Positions 53,913 through 62,235 of a stretch of DNA of 64,000 nt are shown piece by piece. The position numbers and the translations under genes are program-made. The notes below the pieces were generated by a model that worked only from the letters and a program-made list of their open reading frames with translations, had not been told where the DNA came from and ran no database searches. Source of the stretch: CAVTWJ01 sp964525605. GTDB taxonomy: Bacteria; Oederibacteriota; Muellerivitia; Muellerivitales; Muellerivitaceae. The first letter of the stretch is position 1; every line of letters begins with the position of its first letter. Location: the NCBI GenBank assembly GCA_964525605.1, contig CAZGKT010000002.1:104761-168760 (forward strand). Direction: 5' to 3'.

Positions 53913-54767
53913 TTAGGTAGCGGCTATCAACAGTTCCTCGGAACCCGCGCGAAGACTATCCTTTCGGCCTGTGAAGTAGCGTTCGGTCAAATCGGCTCCG
54001 GAGACACACCGGACTTCCTTGAAACCGGCTTCTCGGGCCATGGCCATGATCTTCGTCGGGGTGAAGTAACTGATAAAAGGCGTTCCGCTGGCCCGGGCTC
54101 CCTTTTCCGCCCTTTCAAACCCGACGCGTTCTTCAGAATCCATCAGCTCCATGGGCAAAAGGTAAGTCATGACAAAGGTAGAACCTGGAACGAGCTTGGC
54201 GACTTGACGCAACGTCGACATGATGGATTCTTGAGTGAGGTACATACTGACGCCCGCAGAGGATACCAACGCCCTCTGGTCCGCGTTGAAACCAGCGTTC
54301 TTCATCTGATTCCACCAGGACGCGCCATCCTCAAAATCGGCCGGCACGAACCTCAGCCACTCCGGAATGCCATAGCCGAGTTCCATGAGGCGTTGACGCT
54401 TCCAGGCCTGGGGACCGGGTGGATCAAGCTCGAATATTTTCAGGTTTGAGCCAATCTCAGGCCTGCGTTGGGCGAAAGTGTCCAGGCCCGCCCCCAAAAT
54501 AACGTACTGTCCCACGCCTTGGCCGACCCTTTCCAAAACCAAGTCCTCAATAAAACGGGCGCGGGCCACGATGGCAGCTCGGAAGCGGCCGGTGTGTTGC
54601 GGATTCATGTCGGGGCGGTCGCGCCAACCATCAGTTGGGGCCGCCAGCTTAAAACCGATATCGTCCTCGAGAACATGCGGCAAGGGATCGAACTGAACGT
54701 GGATGGCCCGCCACAAGGCGACCCGCAAGGCTGTGCTTTCCGGCGCCACCGTTTGCTTTTCTGGCAT
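53913..54767 (-). CDS. SAM-dependent methyltransferase, leucine carboxyl methyltransferase-like
   Basis: About 284 residues of the TIGR00027-type family: PEKQTVAPESTALRVALWRAIH-type start, YVILGAGLDTFAQRRP for S-adenosylmethionine binding, the FELDPPGPQAWKRQRL motif and LVSSAGVSMYLTQESI. Family members methylate carboxylates in natural products or small molecules; the substrate is unknown. GGGGAGG precedes the ATG by seven bases. Confidence 0.88.
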   Translation of the reverse strand: MPEKQTVAPESTALRVALWRAIHVQFDPLPHVLEDDIGFKLAAPTDGWRDRPDMNPQHTGRFRAAIVARARFIEDLVLERVGQGVGQYVILGAGLDTFAQRRPEIGSNLKIFELDPPGPQAWKRQRLMELGYGIPEWLRFVPADFEDGASWWNQMKNAGFNADQRALVSSAGVSMYLTQESIMSTLRQVAKLVPGSTFVMTYLLPMELMDSEERVGFERAEKGARASGTPFISYFTPTKIMAMAREAGFKEVRCVSGADLTERYFTGRKDSLRAGSEELLIAAT

Positions 54768-54902
54768 CTTACTTCCTCCCCGGTTTTGGGTATTAATAGG
54801 TGCCATCCAGGATCCCCGTTCATCCTGCGCTCATGGAGCTTCTGGAGACATGTCAGAGACAATTCTTAAGTGTATAAATCGATTCCCGCCTTTTCTACCC
54901 GT

Positions 54903-55727
54903 TTAAGTTGAGAGAAATCCCAGGCCCCGAAGCCAATCATCCAGGCTGTCCAGAAGGGCCTTCACACCCGCGATAACCCCAGTTCCTCCCCGAGGTGCGG
55001 CCGTCAACAAACTCGCCACATGTTCCTCGAACCTTTTGGGCTTCGAGGGGCAACAATCTTTTACGAATTGCACCAGGCGTTTCTCGCCCGGATGAGCCAA
55101 TCGGTTCACGGCAATGACGATGTCGAAGTAACTGGCGAGTAGCGCCGCGACCCGGTGGTTGATGCTCACGAAATCGTTCCTCTCGGCCGCGGACTCGATT
55201 TGGCGCGAGTAGGCGCTGAGGTTGTTCCGCAAGACCGGATGGTTTTTCGCGAGGATCGCGTCCCGCAGGGCGGCCGGGTAGGGCCTAGAAGCCCGGTCCT
55301 TTAATGCCTTCAGCCAACCCTGGCGGTCGTAAAGCACCAGGCAGGTTTGAACGTTGTAAAGGAAACAAGTGGAGTAGCCGAGCTTTGCCTCGTGCCGCTC
55401 GATCACCCGCGCGACCTCATCCTCGATCCAACTCACCCCGCGGAACATGACGTCTACTTTAAGGGCGGGTTCCCTCGCGATCCATTCATCCCCTTCCTCC
55501 CAAAACTTGTTGCCAATCTCGGCTTTAGTCGAGTTTCCGGCCGCGATCGCTTGCCGCGCGGAAAGAGGAATCTCGGCGTCGTGGTAGACGTAAATATCGA
55601 TATCGGAAAGGGAATCCGGCTTGAAGGGGCCGGCGCGAGAGCCTCCTAAGGCTACCGCCTGAACCTGGGTAATTGCCGAATAGGATGAGGCGAGTTTTTG
55701 AGCGAATTCTTGGATTTGAAAGTTCAT
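54903..55727 (-). CDS. Nucleotidyltransferase-fold protein (DUF4037-like)
   Basis: A 274-residue protein. The nucleotidyltransferase signature ALGGSRAGPFKPDSLSDIDI has the metal-binding DID pair, followed by DVMFRGVSWIEDEV and a helical C-terminal part. This resembles minimal nucleotidyltransferases of the aminoglycoside- or kanamycin-type fold, but substrate is unknown. A GGAGTAA site lies upstream. Confidence 0.75.
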   Translation of the reverse strand: MNFQIQEFAQKLASSYSAITQVQAVALGGSRAGPFKPDSLSDIDIYVYHDAEIPLSARQAIAAGNSTKAEIGNKFWEEGDEWIAREPALKVDVMFRGVSWIEDEVARVIERHEAKLGYSTCFLYNVQTCLVLYDRQGWLKALKDRASRPYPAALRDAILAKNHPVLRNNLSAYSRQIESAAERNDFVSINHRVAALLASYFDIVIAVNRLAHPGEKRLVQFVKDCCPSKPKRFEEHVASLLTAAPRGGTGVIAGVKALLDSLDDWLRGLGFLST

Positions 55728-55912
55728 TTTTAAATATTACTCCTGGTCGGACAATCCCACCGCCATTAACCGCGATGGAATGGCTCCTCGTACTCTCTGC
55801 GCTCATCCTCAGACGCCCCACAGGTTATGGAGCGGTTCAAATTAATGTTCGATTGGTATTTGGCGAACTGACTTTGGTAAACATCGGCGCACGGATATAT
55901 TCGCGAGGATGG

Positions 55913-58900
55913 CTATTTTAAAACAATGACTTTCCGAATGAAATTGCCAGAGGGCTGTTCAATCACGACCAAGTAAACACCGTTCCCCACCATGTCCCCG
56001 TAACGGTTGCGTCCATCCCAAGTGAAGTGGAAACTTCCGGGATTCAGGCTTTGGTCCACCAGTTTATCCACCTCTTCCGCCAGCATGTTGAAAACGATGA
56101 CTTTCACTTGGCCGCTTTGCGCGACCAAAACATCAATGCCCAGCGTCGCTCCCGTGGCGGGATTGAAATAGTTGTCGGACAGGTACATGGGCACGTTGGG
56201 CGTGGGGGTATCGGTGACGGACCCCATGGGAGTGGGCGACAGGGTGATGGTGGGTGTGAAACTGATCGTCGGCGTCTGGGTCCATGTATGGGTGAGGGTG
56301 GGAGTGAACGTGAAAGAATTCGTCGGGCTAAAGGAAGGTGTCGCGGTCCAAACGCTCGTGTTAGTCGAGGTGGGAGTGGAAGTGGCACTCTTCGTGGACG
56401 TTGCCGTGGAAGTATTCGAGGGGGTAGCGGATGAAGTCAAGGTAGATGTGGCCGAAGGGGTGTTCGAAGGGGTGACGGTCAGGGTAGAAGTGCGTGTCTG
56501 GGTAGGCGTTAATGTTGAGGTAACGGTGGAAGTGGATGTAGAAGTGGTTGTCGGGGTGGCCGTCGAACTGAACGTAGGTGAAGAGGTGGGAGTATTTGTG
56601 TTTGTAACTGTCGGAGAGGACGTGGAGGTCGCCGTGGAAGTGGCCGTGGATGAGGAGGTAGCGGTATTCGTGGGGGTGAACGTGGATGTCACGGTGGCAG
56701 TTGAGGTGGGGGTCAAGGTGGGGGGTTGAGTCTTGGTAACGGTGGGCGTTTGGGTCTGTGTAAAGGTTGCTGTTTGTGTCTGGGTGAAAGTCGGGGTATG
56801 GGTTTGGGTGAAGGTTGGGGTAGCGGTCTGCGTAAAAGTGGACGTGGCAGTTCGGGTAAAGGTGAGAGTTTGGGTTTGAGTGAAAATTGGGGTCTGGGTC
56901 TGTGTAAATGTCGGAGTTGCTGTCTGGGTAAAGGTCGGTGTTTGAGTTTGAGTGAAAGTCGGAGTGTGGGTTTGGGTATACGTCGGCGTGGCCGTTTGGG
57001 TAAAAGTCGGTGTCTGGGTTTGGGTGAAGGTCGGAGTCTGGGTCTGTGTAACCGTGGGTGTTTGGGTCTGCGTAAAGGTCGGCGTTTGAGTCTGGGTGAA
57101 AGTCGGGGTTTGGGTTTGGGTAAACGTAGGGGTGGCCGTTTGAGTGAAGGTTGGAGTCTGGGTGGGTGTAAACGTGGGTGTTTGGGTCTGCGTAAAGGTG
57201 GGAGTGGCCGTTGGGGTAAAGGTAGGTGTTTGAGTTTGGGTAAAAGTCGGAGTTTGGGTCTGTGTAAAGGTCGGAGTGGCCGTTTGTGTGAAAGTGGGGG
57301 TCGCAGTCTGCGTTTGGGTCGGTGTCGCTGTCGTGGTAAAGGTGGCCGTATTGGGGCAAGCAATCGTAAGGGTCACGGGGTTCGAAAGGCCCGAGAGGGC
57401 GTTGACCGCGTTGATTGAGGCCTGGTTGATGATGGTACCCTGGCAAGGGGTGGTGACCTGTGCCACCAGGCTGTAATTGCCCGTTCCTCCGTAGATAGTC
57501 GGCGGGAAGCTCCAGGCCACCACCGGCGAGGTAACCGGCGCCGCGGGTATGGAACTCAAATAATTCATCCCTGCGGGCAGGGTATCCACGATGTTCATGC
57601 TGACCGGCGCGTTGGGCTGGTAAACCTGCAAATTATCATAAACGCCCAAGCTGGAAACCGCGCTGCTGCCGGTGGCTTGCCATCCCGCTTGATAGTTGAC
57701 CCCCGAGGCCAAGGGGCTGTTATCAACGATGGTGACAGCCCAACCAACCGGTGGGGTTTGCCCCAATGGATATGTTTTAAGGAAGAAGCTCACGGGGCTT
57801 CCCGTGACCCCGCTACTTCCCATATAGGCCTCCAGGTTGTACCAGTTGCCCGGCGCAACCGTGGCTGGCAGACTGGCATTGTTGACGGAACCAAGGGTGG
57901 AAGCCGTCCCCGAGGTTATCTTTTCCAAATACAGGTTGCCCGGATTGGCCGCGCCCGATAGGCCCGCGATATAGGCGTTATTGCCGGTTGTATCGAAGGC
58001 AAGCACCAACCCCGCGTTGGAAGGGTTGTTGGTGGGGTCCAAATAGATATTGCCGAACACGGCATCATTTCCATACAGGGTTATGGGAGCGTTTCGCAGC
58101 AAATAACCCGTCACACCCGAACCGACCGCCTGGACGTAAACATTCATATTGGGCGCCAAGCCCGTCACCCAACTCACCGGTCCCTGAAAGGCCGTGTAGG
58201 GAGTGCCATCCAAACCCGTAATTGCGGAGCTTCCCCCCGGCATATAGTCGTAGGTGTCGATCATACCCAGGCTTTCGCCGGTGACGTTCCAATTCAGGTG
58301 GTAGGTCACTGAATCCCCCAGGCTCCCGGAGGTTTCGGATTCGGTTTTGGTTACACTGAGATGGGGTCCCACGACAGCCGAAGCCGTATTGGATAGGACC
58401 GTCCCGATTCCCGCAGCGATGCCCGTGACCGCGTTGGAAATCACCGTTCCCGTGGTGACTCCCGCGTTCACCCTCAAGAGCATATAAACCGACCCCTGCT
58501 GTTGGGGGGACGCCGTCACGTTGTTATAGACCACCCAAGTCACCGCGCTTCCCGGCCCCGCCCCGCTGACCGCCCCGCTTTCCTGAAATCCGGGTTCCAT
58601 CAAGGTTGTATTGGCTGGAACCGAGCTGATCAATGTGACCCCGGTGGTATTGCCGAAATTAAAGTCCATCCGGAACATCTGCAGCCCACCAGCCGCCGCC
58701 GAGGGCGCGACCGGGTTGTCGGTCAGGGAAAAATTAGGTGCCGGGAGGGTGGGAGTAACCGTGGGGGTCTGGGTTGGGGTGAGAGTGGAGCTTTGGGTGG
58801 GCGAAGGCGTGATCGTCGGTGTGGATGTATAGGTCGGGTTGCACCCGATGACGCCTGCTTGGGTGTCGCCATTGTAGGGACCATTGCCGCCGGCCACACA

Positions 58901-61546
58901 GTAAAGGACCCCGTTGATATAACCGCCGGAGGGACCCAATTCCGGGTCCGGCAGGGGATTCTCGATGGTCCAAATATTCGTATTGGGATTGTACATTTGC
59001 ACTGTCGAGGATGACGCCGACCCCGTGTATCCCCCCATGACCCAAATATTGCCGTTCGAATCCGTGGCGGTCGCGAAATTCCTCATGGACACGGGCATAG
59101 AGGCCTCTGTGGCCCAAGTGTTATTTGAAGGGTTATAAGCCTCTACGGTTGCCAGGTTGTTGCCGGAATTTTCCCCGCCCATCACATAGATAATTCCCCC
59201 GGAAACTGCGCTACCCAGTAAATCCCGGGCGGTAGGCAGGGGGGAGAGAACCGTGTTCCAGGTGTTATTCGCGGTGTTATAGCCTTCTACCGTATTTAAA
59301 GTGACAGCGCCGGTGCCGTATCCTCCGATGCAGTAAACGGTTACACCGACGGCCTGGGCGGTTAAATAACCCCGGGCCGTAGGCATGGTGGCAGGGTTTG
59401 TCCAACTGTTGAGATTCACGTTGTAGGCTTGACTCAGCGTGCTAACGGTACCCCCGTTATAAGAGCCAAAACAGTAAATGGTGGCGCCCACTTGGGCGGA
59501 GCCCATTCCAAAGGAAGCCGTCGGCATCGGGACGCCGGTGGACCAGGTATTGTTGGATGGATTGTAAAACTGGGTCATATTGAGGGCGCTGGTTCCGTTG
59601 TAACCGCCGAGAACGTAAAACAAATTGTTAACCACCGCGTTAGCGGCATAACCCGTCGGCGTCGCCGGGGATTCGAGGGACCAGAAGGCGTTTGGCCCCA
59701 ATGGACAAGTGGGCGCAGGGGTCGGGGTTTGGGTGGCGCTGGGCGTTGCCGTGGAAGTGGCGGTTGGCGTGAAATTGCAGCTATCGAACGTTCCATTGCC
59801 GCCCGAAGCTCCAGGTTGTCCCGCCCCCGATGAAATTCCCCCAGTGTTATCGGTGATTCCAGTGAATGCGTAACTATTGGCGGCGCAAAGATAAATCATC
59901 CCTCCCGCGCCACCGCCGCCGACCCCTGAGGTGAAACTGACCGCCCCGCCGCCGTTGCCACCATTGGCAAAAATTGTCCCGGTCCCATTGATGTTAAAGG
60001 CTTCCAAGACCACCGCTCCCCCCGCGCCGCCACCGCCGCCGCCCGCCACGCCGCTGGCGATGTTGCCACTATTCCCGTTCATTTGAATGGACCCAAGAAT
60101 GTCAATCTGGTTCGTCGAGCCCGTGTCCTGGACAAACAGATATCCCCCGCCAGCGCCGCCGCTGCCTCCGGTTGAAGCGCCGATGGTCCCTGGCCCGCTG
60201 CCGCCGCCGCCGCCCGCACCCACCAGCGTAGGACTGGTTGGATTATCCACTTGGGGTCCTCCCGCTCCCCCGGGGGATCCACCGCCCGCACCACCCGCAC
60301 CTCCGTGGCCCGCGCCGCCGCCGCCGCTGTCATAACCCCCACCACCGGATCCCAAACCAGGGCCCGATCCGGCCGTTCCCGTTGAGGCATAGGTCCCCGG
60401 CCCCCCGGCACCGCCAGCGCCGGTGCCGTTGATGGAACCAGCGGTATTCAAGATAAAATCACCCGCCGCCAGGGTGACCGAAAGGGAGCTGTCGGCGCCC
60501 AGATAGGAGACGTTTCCAAGAACATTGAACCCGCCACTGGCAAGGCTGAGGGTCACAGCTCCGCTGATGTAGAGGGTTTCCCCGGCATTGATGGTGACCC
60601 CGCAAGGGCTGTAGAGTCCTGTCGTCAGGGTCATCGGAGAGGAAACAACCAGGGCGCAAGTGGTAGGGCTGGGCGTGAGGGTGAAAGTGGAGGTGGGTGC
60701 GGGGGTACCGGAAGGCGTGGGGGTGATGGTAGGGGTATTGGTCGGCACAAACGTCCAAGTTGGGGTCGGTGTGCTAGTGGGCGGGCAGAGGGCCGCTTCC
60801 ACCTCCATTGCCAGCATGGACACTTTTGACGGATTGCCCGAACTGTCGGTCAAGGTGTAGCTCCCTGGCGAGGTGGTCAGTAAATCATCCCCTTCTCCGG
60901 TATCAGTCGAAAGGTAGACACTGTTCCAAATTTGGGTTTGCCCGGAACCAAGGTTGGGCGCTATATAACCGTTATCCATGAAAAGATTCAGGATCCTGGA
61001 ATTAGGCTCCAAGGTGGTGAGATTGATCGTAGCGGAAGCGGACGATGGATAGGTTTGAGTGGCCATGGATCCAAAGGGGGTGGATTGGTTGACCCCGGTA
61101 AGTTGGAACGCTTGAGCGATACATGTAACGGCACCGCTTAAATTAATAGCCACGCTGCCTGACCCGCTTGGGTTCAACTGGTACCAATCCTCCAGATCAA
61201 ATCCATTGGTAGCGTCCGTAAATTTCTGCGCCAGTGTCAGGCTTCCGCTGGGGCCATTTACGTTCATAGCGGTGACGGAACCGCTGACGACGGCAACTTG
61301 CACGAGGAGCATATTGTTGGATGGGCCGGGTGTGCCGACGGGAACTGTAGCCGAACCTCCAAAATTAGCAAAAGGCGTGGCCGCCGGGCTTAAAATGGCG
61401 ACAGTAAAACAAGGGGTTGGGGTGTTGGTGGGTGTATAAGTCGAGGTGCCTGCCGCATTTGCCCTGGCCAAGGTCAAAGCCAAAAAAACCGGGAAGCCAA
61501 AAGTAAACTGTTTAACCTTGAAGGTCATAGGTTTAAATTTTACCAC
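55913..61546 (-). CDS. Giant secreted repeat protein with kelch and Thr/Pro repeats
   Basis: An 1877-residue surface protein. Signal peptide (FGFPVFLALTLARANA), an N-terminal beta domain, Gly-rich low-complexity tracts (about 370-600), a region of five or six kelch-like repeats (NNLFYVLGGYNGTSALN, AVSGGIIYVMGGENSGN), DUF11-like beta domains, a long TPTFTQTQ-type region, and a C-terminal module ending in GNFIRKVIVLK. The C-terminal module recurs at 62236-64000. The kelch part may form a propeller for ligand contact. A sorting-signal role for the C-terminus is inferred. The ATG seven codons into the frame (61528) may be the true start. Confidence 0.85.
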   Translation of the reverse strand: MVKFKPMTFKVKQFTFGFPVFLALTLARANAAGTSTYTPTNTPTPCFTVAILSPAATPFANFGGSATVPVGTPGPSNNMLLVQVAVVSGSVTAMNVNGPSGSLTLAQKFTDATNGFDLEDWYQLNPSGSGSVAINLSGAVTCIAQAFQLTGVNQSTPFGSMATQTYPSSASATINLTTLEPNSRILNLFMDNGYIAPNLGSGQTQIWNSVYLSTDTGEGDDLLTTSPGSYTLTDSSGNPSKVSMLAMEVEAALCPPTSTPTPTWTFVPTNTPTITPTPSGTPAPTSTFTLTPSPTTCALVVSSPMTLTTGLYSPCGVTINAGETLYISGAVTLSLASGGFNVLGNVSYLGADSSLSVTLAAGDFILNTAGSINGTGAGGAGGPGTYASTGTAGSGPGLGSGGGGYDSGGGGAGHGGAGGAGGGSPGGAGGPQVDNPTSPTLVGAGGGGGSGPGTIGASTGGSGGAGGGYLFVQDTGSTNQIDILGSIQMNGNSGNIASGVAGGGGGGAGGAVVLEAFNINGTGTIFANGGNGGGAVSFTSGVGGGGAGGMIYLCAANSYAFTGITDNTGGISSGAGQPGASGGNGTFDSCNFTPTATSTATPSATQTPTPAPTCPLGPNAFWSLESPATPTGYAANAVVNNLFYVLGGYNGTSALNMTQFYNPSNNTWSTGVPMPTASFGMGSAQVGATIYCFGSYNGGTVSTLSQAYNVNLNSWTNPATMPTARGYLTAQAVGVTVYCIGGYGTGAVTLNTVEGYNTANNTWNTVLSPLPTARDLLGSAVSGGIIYVMGGENSGNNLATVEAYNPSNNTWATEASMPVSMRNFATATDSNGNIWVMGGYTGSASSSTVQMYNPNTNIWTIENPLPDPELGPSGGYINGVLYCVAGGNGPYNGDTQAGVIGCNPTYTSTPTITPSPTQSSTLTPTQTPTVTPTLPAPNFSLTDNPVAPSAAAGGLQMFRMDFNFGNTTGVTLISSVPANTTLMEPGFQESGAVSGAGPGSAVTWVVYNNVTASPQQQGSVYMLLRVNAGVTTGTVISNAVTGIAAGIGTVLSNTASAVVGPHLSVTKTESETSGSLGDSVTYHLNWNVTGESLGMIDTYDYMPGGSSAITGLDGTPYTAFQGPVSWVTGLAPNMNVYVQAVGSGVTGYLLRNAPITLYGNDAVFGNIYLDPTNNPSNAGLVLAFDTTGNNAYIAGLSGAANPGNLYLEKITSGTASTLGSVNNASLPATVAPGNWYNLEAYMGSSGVTGSPVSFFLKTYPLGQTPPVGWAVTIVDNSPLASGVNYQAGWQATGSSAVSSLGVYDNLQVYQPNAPVSMNIVDTLPAGMNYLSSIPAAPVTSPVVAWSFPPTIYGGTGNYSLVAQVTTPCQGTIINQASINAVNALSGLSNPVTLTIACPNTATFTTTATPTQTQTATPTFTQTATPTFTQTQTPTFTQTQTPTFTPTATPTFTQTQTPTFTPTQTPTFTQTATPTFTQTQTPTFTQTQTPTFTQTQTPTVTQTQTPTFTQTQTPTFTQTATPTYTQTHTPTFTQTQTPTFTQTATPTFTQTQTPIFTQTQTLTFTRTATSTFTQTATPTFTQTHTPTFTQTQTATFTQTQTPTVTKTQPPTLTPTSTATVTSTFTPTNTATSSSTATSTATSTSSPTVTNTNTPTSSPTFSSTATPTTTSTSTSTVTSTLTPTQTRTSTLTVTPSNTPSATSTLTSSATPSNTSTATSTKSATSTPTSTNTSVWTATPSFSPTNSFTFTPTLTHTWTQTPTISFTPTITLSPTPMGSVTDTPTPNVPMYLSDNYFNPATGATLGIDVLVAQSGQVKVIVFNMLAEEVDKLVDQSLNPGSFHFTWDGRNRYGDMVGNGVYLVVIEQPSGNFIRKVIVLK
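56720..57345 (-). repeat. TPTFTQTQ-type tandem repeat array
   Basis: About 24-base tandem units encode eight-residue Thr/Pro/Phe/Gln repeats (TPTFTQTQ or TPTFTQTA) inside the giant protein. Degenerate units flank the array. Strand refers to the coding sense. Confidence 0.85.
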
Positions 61547-61598
61547 GCTTTAATGTTAAACAAACTCGCCTAAAGAGCCAGTTTTCGATAGGAAACCA

Positions 61599-62033
61599 TT
61601 ACTTATTTCTTTGTTTTCTTTCGTTGAAAATCTTTCTTAGTTCCTGAGCGGCGGTGGGGTTTTTCATCAAAATCTTGTCGAAGTCGGTCCGTTGGAGAAC
61701 GAAAACCTCGGTAGGTTCCTCGGCAATGATGGTGGCGCTTCGGGGTTCATTTGAAATGAGGGCCATCTCACCGAAAAATTGATCCGGAAAAAGTTCCGCG
61801 ACCTTTGATTTATTGAAGGCTTTCTTGATCCACACCGAAACCCGTCCCGAGCCGATGAGGAAAAAGGAGAACCCTGGCTCTCCCTGCGTGATGATCGCGG
61901 CGCCTTTATTGAATTTGGACATTCGCATGCGGCTAATCAGTTCGTCGACCTGATGCATCTTCAAGGCCTCGAACAAATCAACCTTCCGCAGAATCTGGCT
62001 CAGGCGGCTGATGTTAAAAGTGGCTTCTCCCAT
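61599..62033 (-). CDS. Cyclic-nucleotide-binding domain protein
   Basis: A 144-residue single-domain protein. The cNMP-binding fold includes GAAIITQGEPGFSFFLIGSG, the phosphate-binding cassette FFGEMALISNEPRSATIIAEEP (Glu and Arg that hold the cyclic phosphate) and a C-terminal helix. No DNA-binding domain follows, so it is not a CRP-type regulator on its own. It may bind the product of a class III cyclase such as that at 3218-4552; that link is inference. Confidence 0.9.
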   Translation of the reverse strand: MGEATFNISRLSQILRKVDLFEALKMHQVDELISRMRMSKFNKGAAIITQGEPGFSFFLIGSGRVSVWIKKAFNKSKVAELFPDQFFGEMALISNEPRSATIIAEEPTEVFVLQRTDFDKILMKNPTAAQELRKIFNERKQRNK

Positions 62034-62235
62034 TATTTAGCCCCCCACGTACCATTTTTCCGGCGGCGTCACATAGGCCATGTTCCATCGTTTTCATCTA
62101 AACCTCTATGACCCTAAACACAATCCATCCTCTTATTCCTAATTTTTTGACTTATTTTGGGCAGAAAAAACCGAGCGGATCAATTCAGATGTAAGTTATT
62201 AAAGGAAGGTCGGCGTCCTGTACGAGAGGGGGAGC

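Noticed and set aside
56172..57446. Several long open frames on both strands across the Thr/Pro repeats, with repetitive Val/Gly or His/Pro/Tyr composition
   Set aside because: Tandem repeats keep all frames open; only the minus-strand frame continues into a signal peptide and conserved modules.
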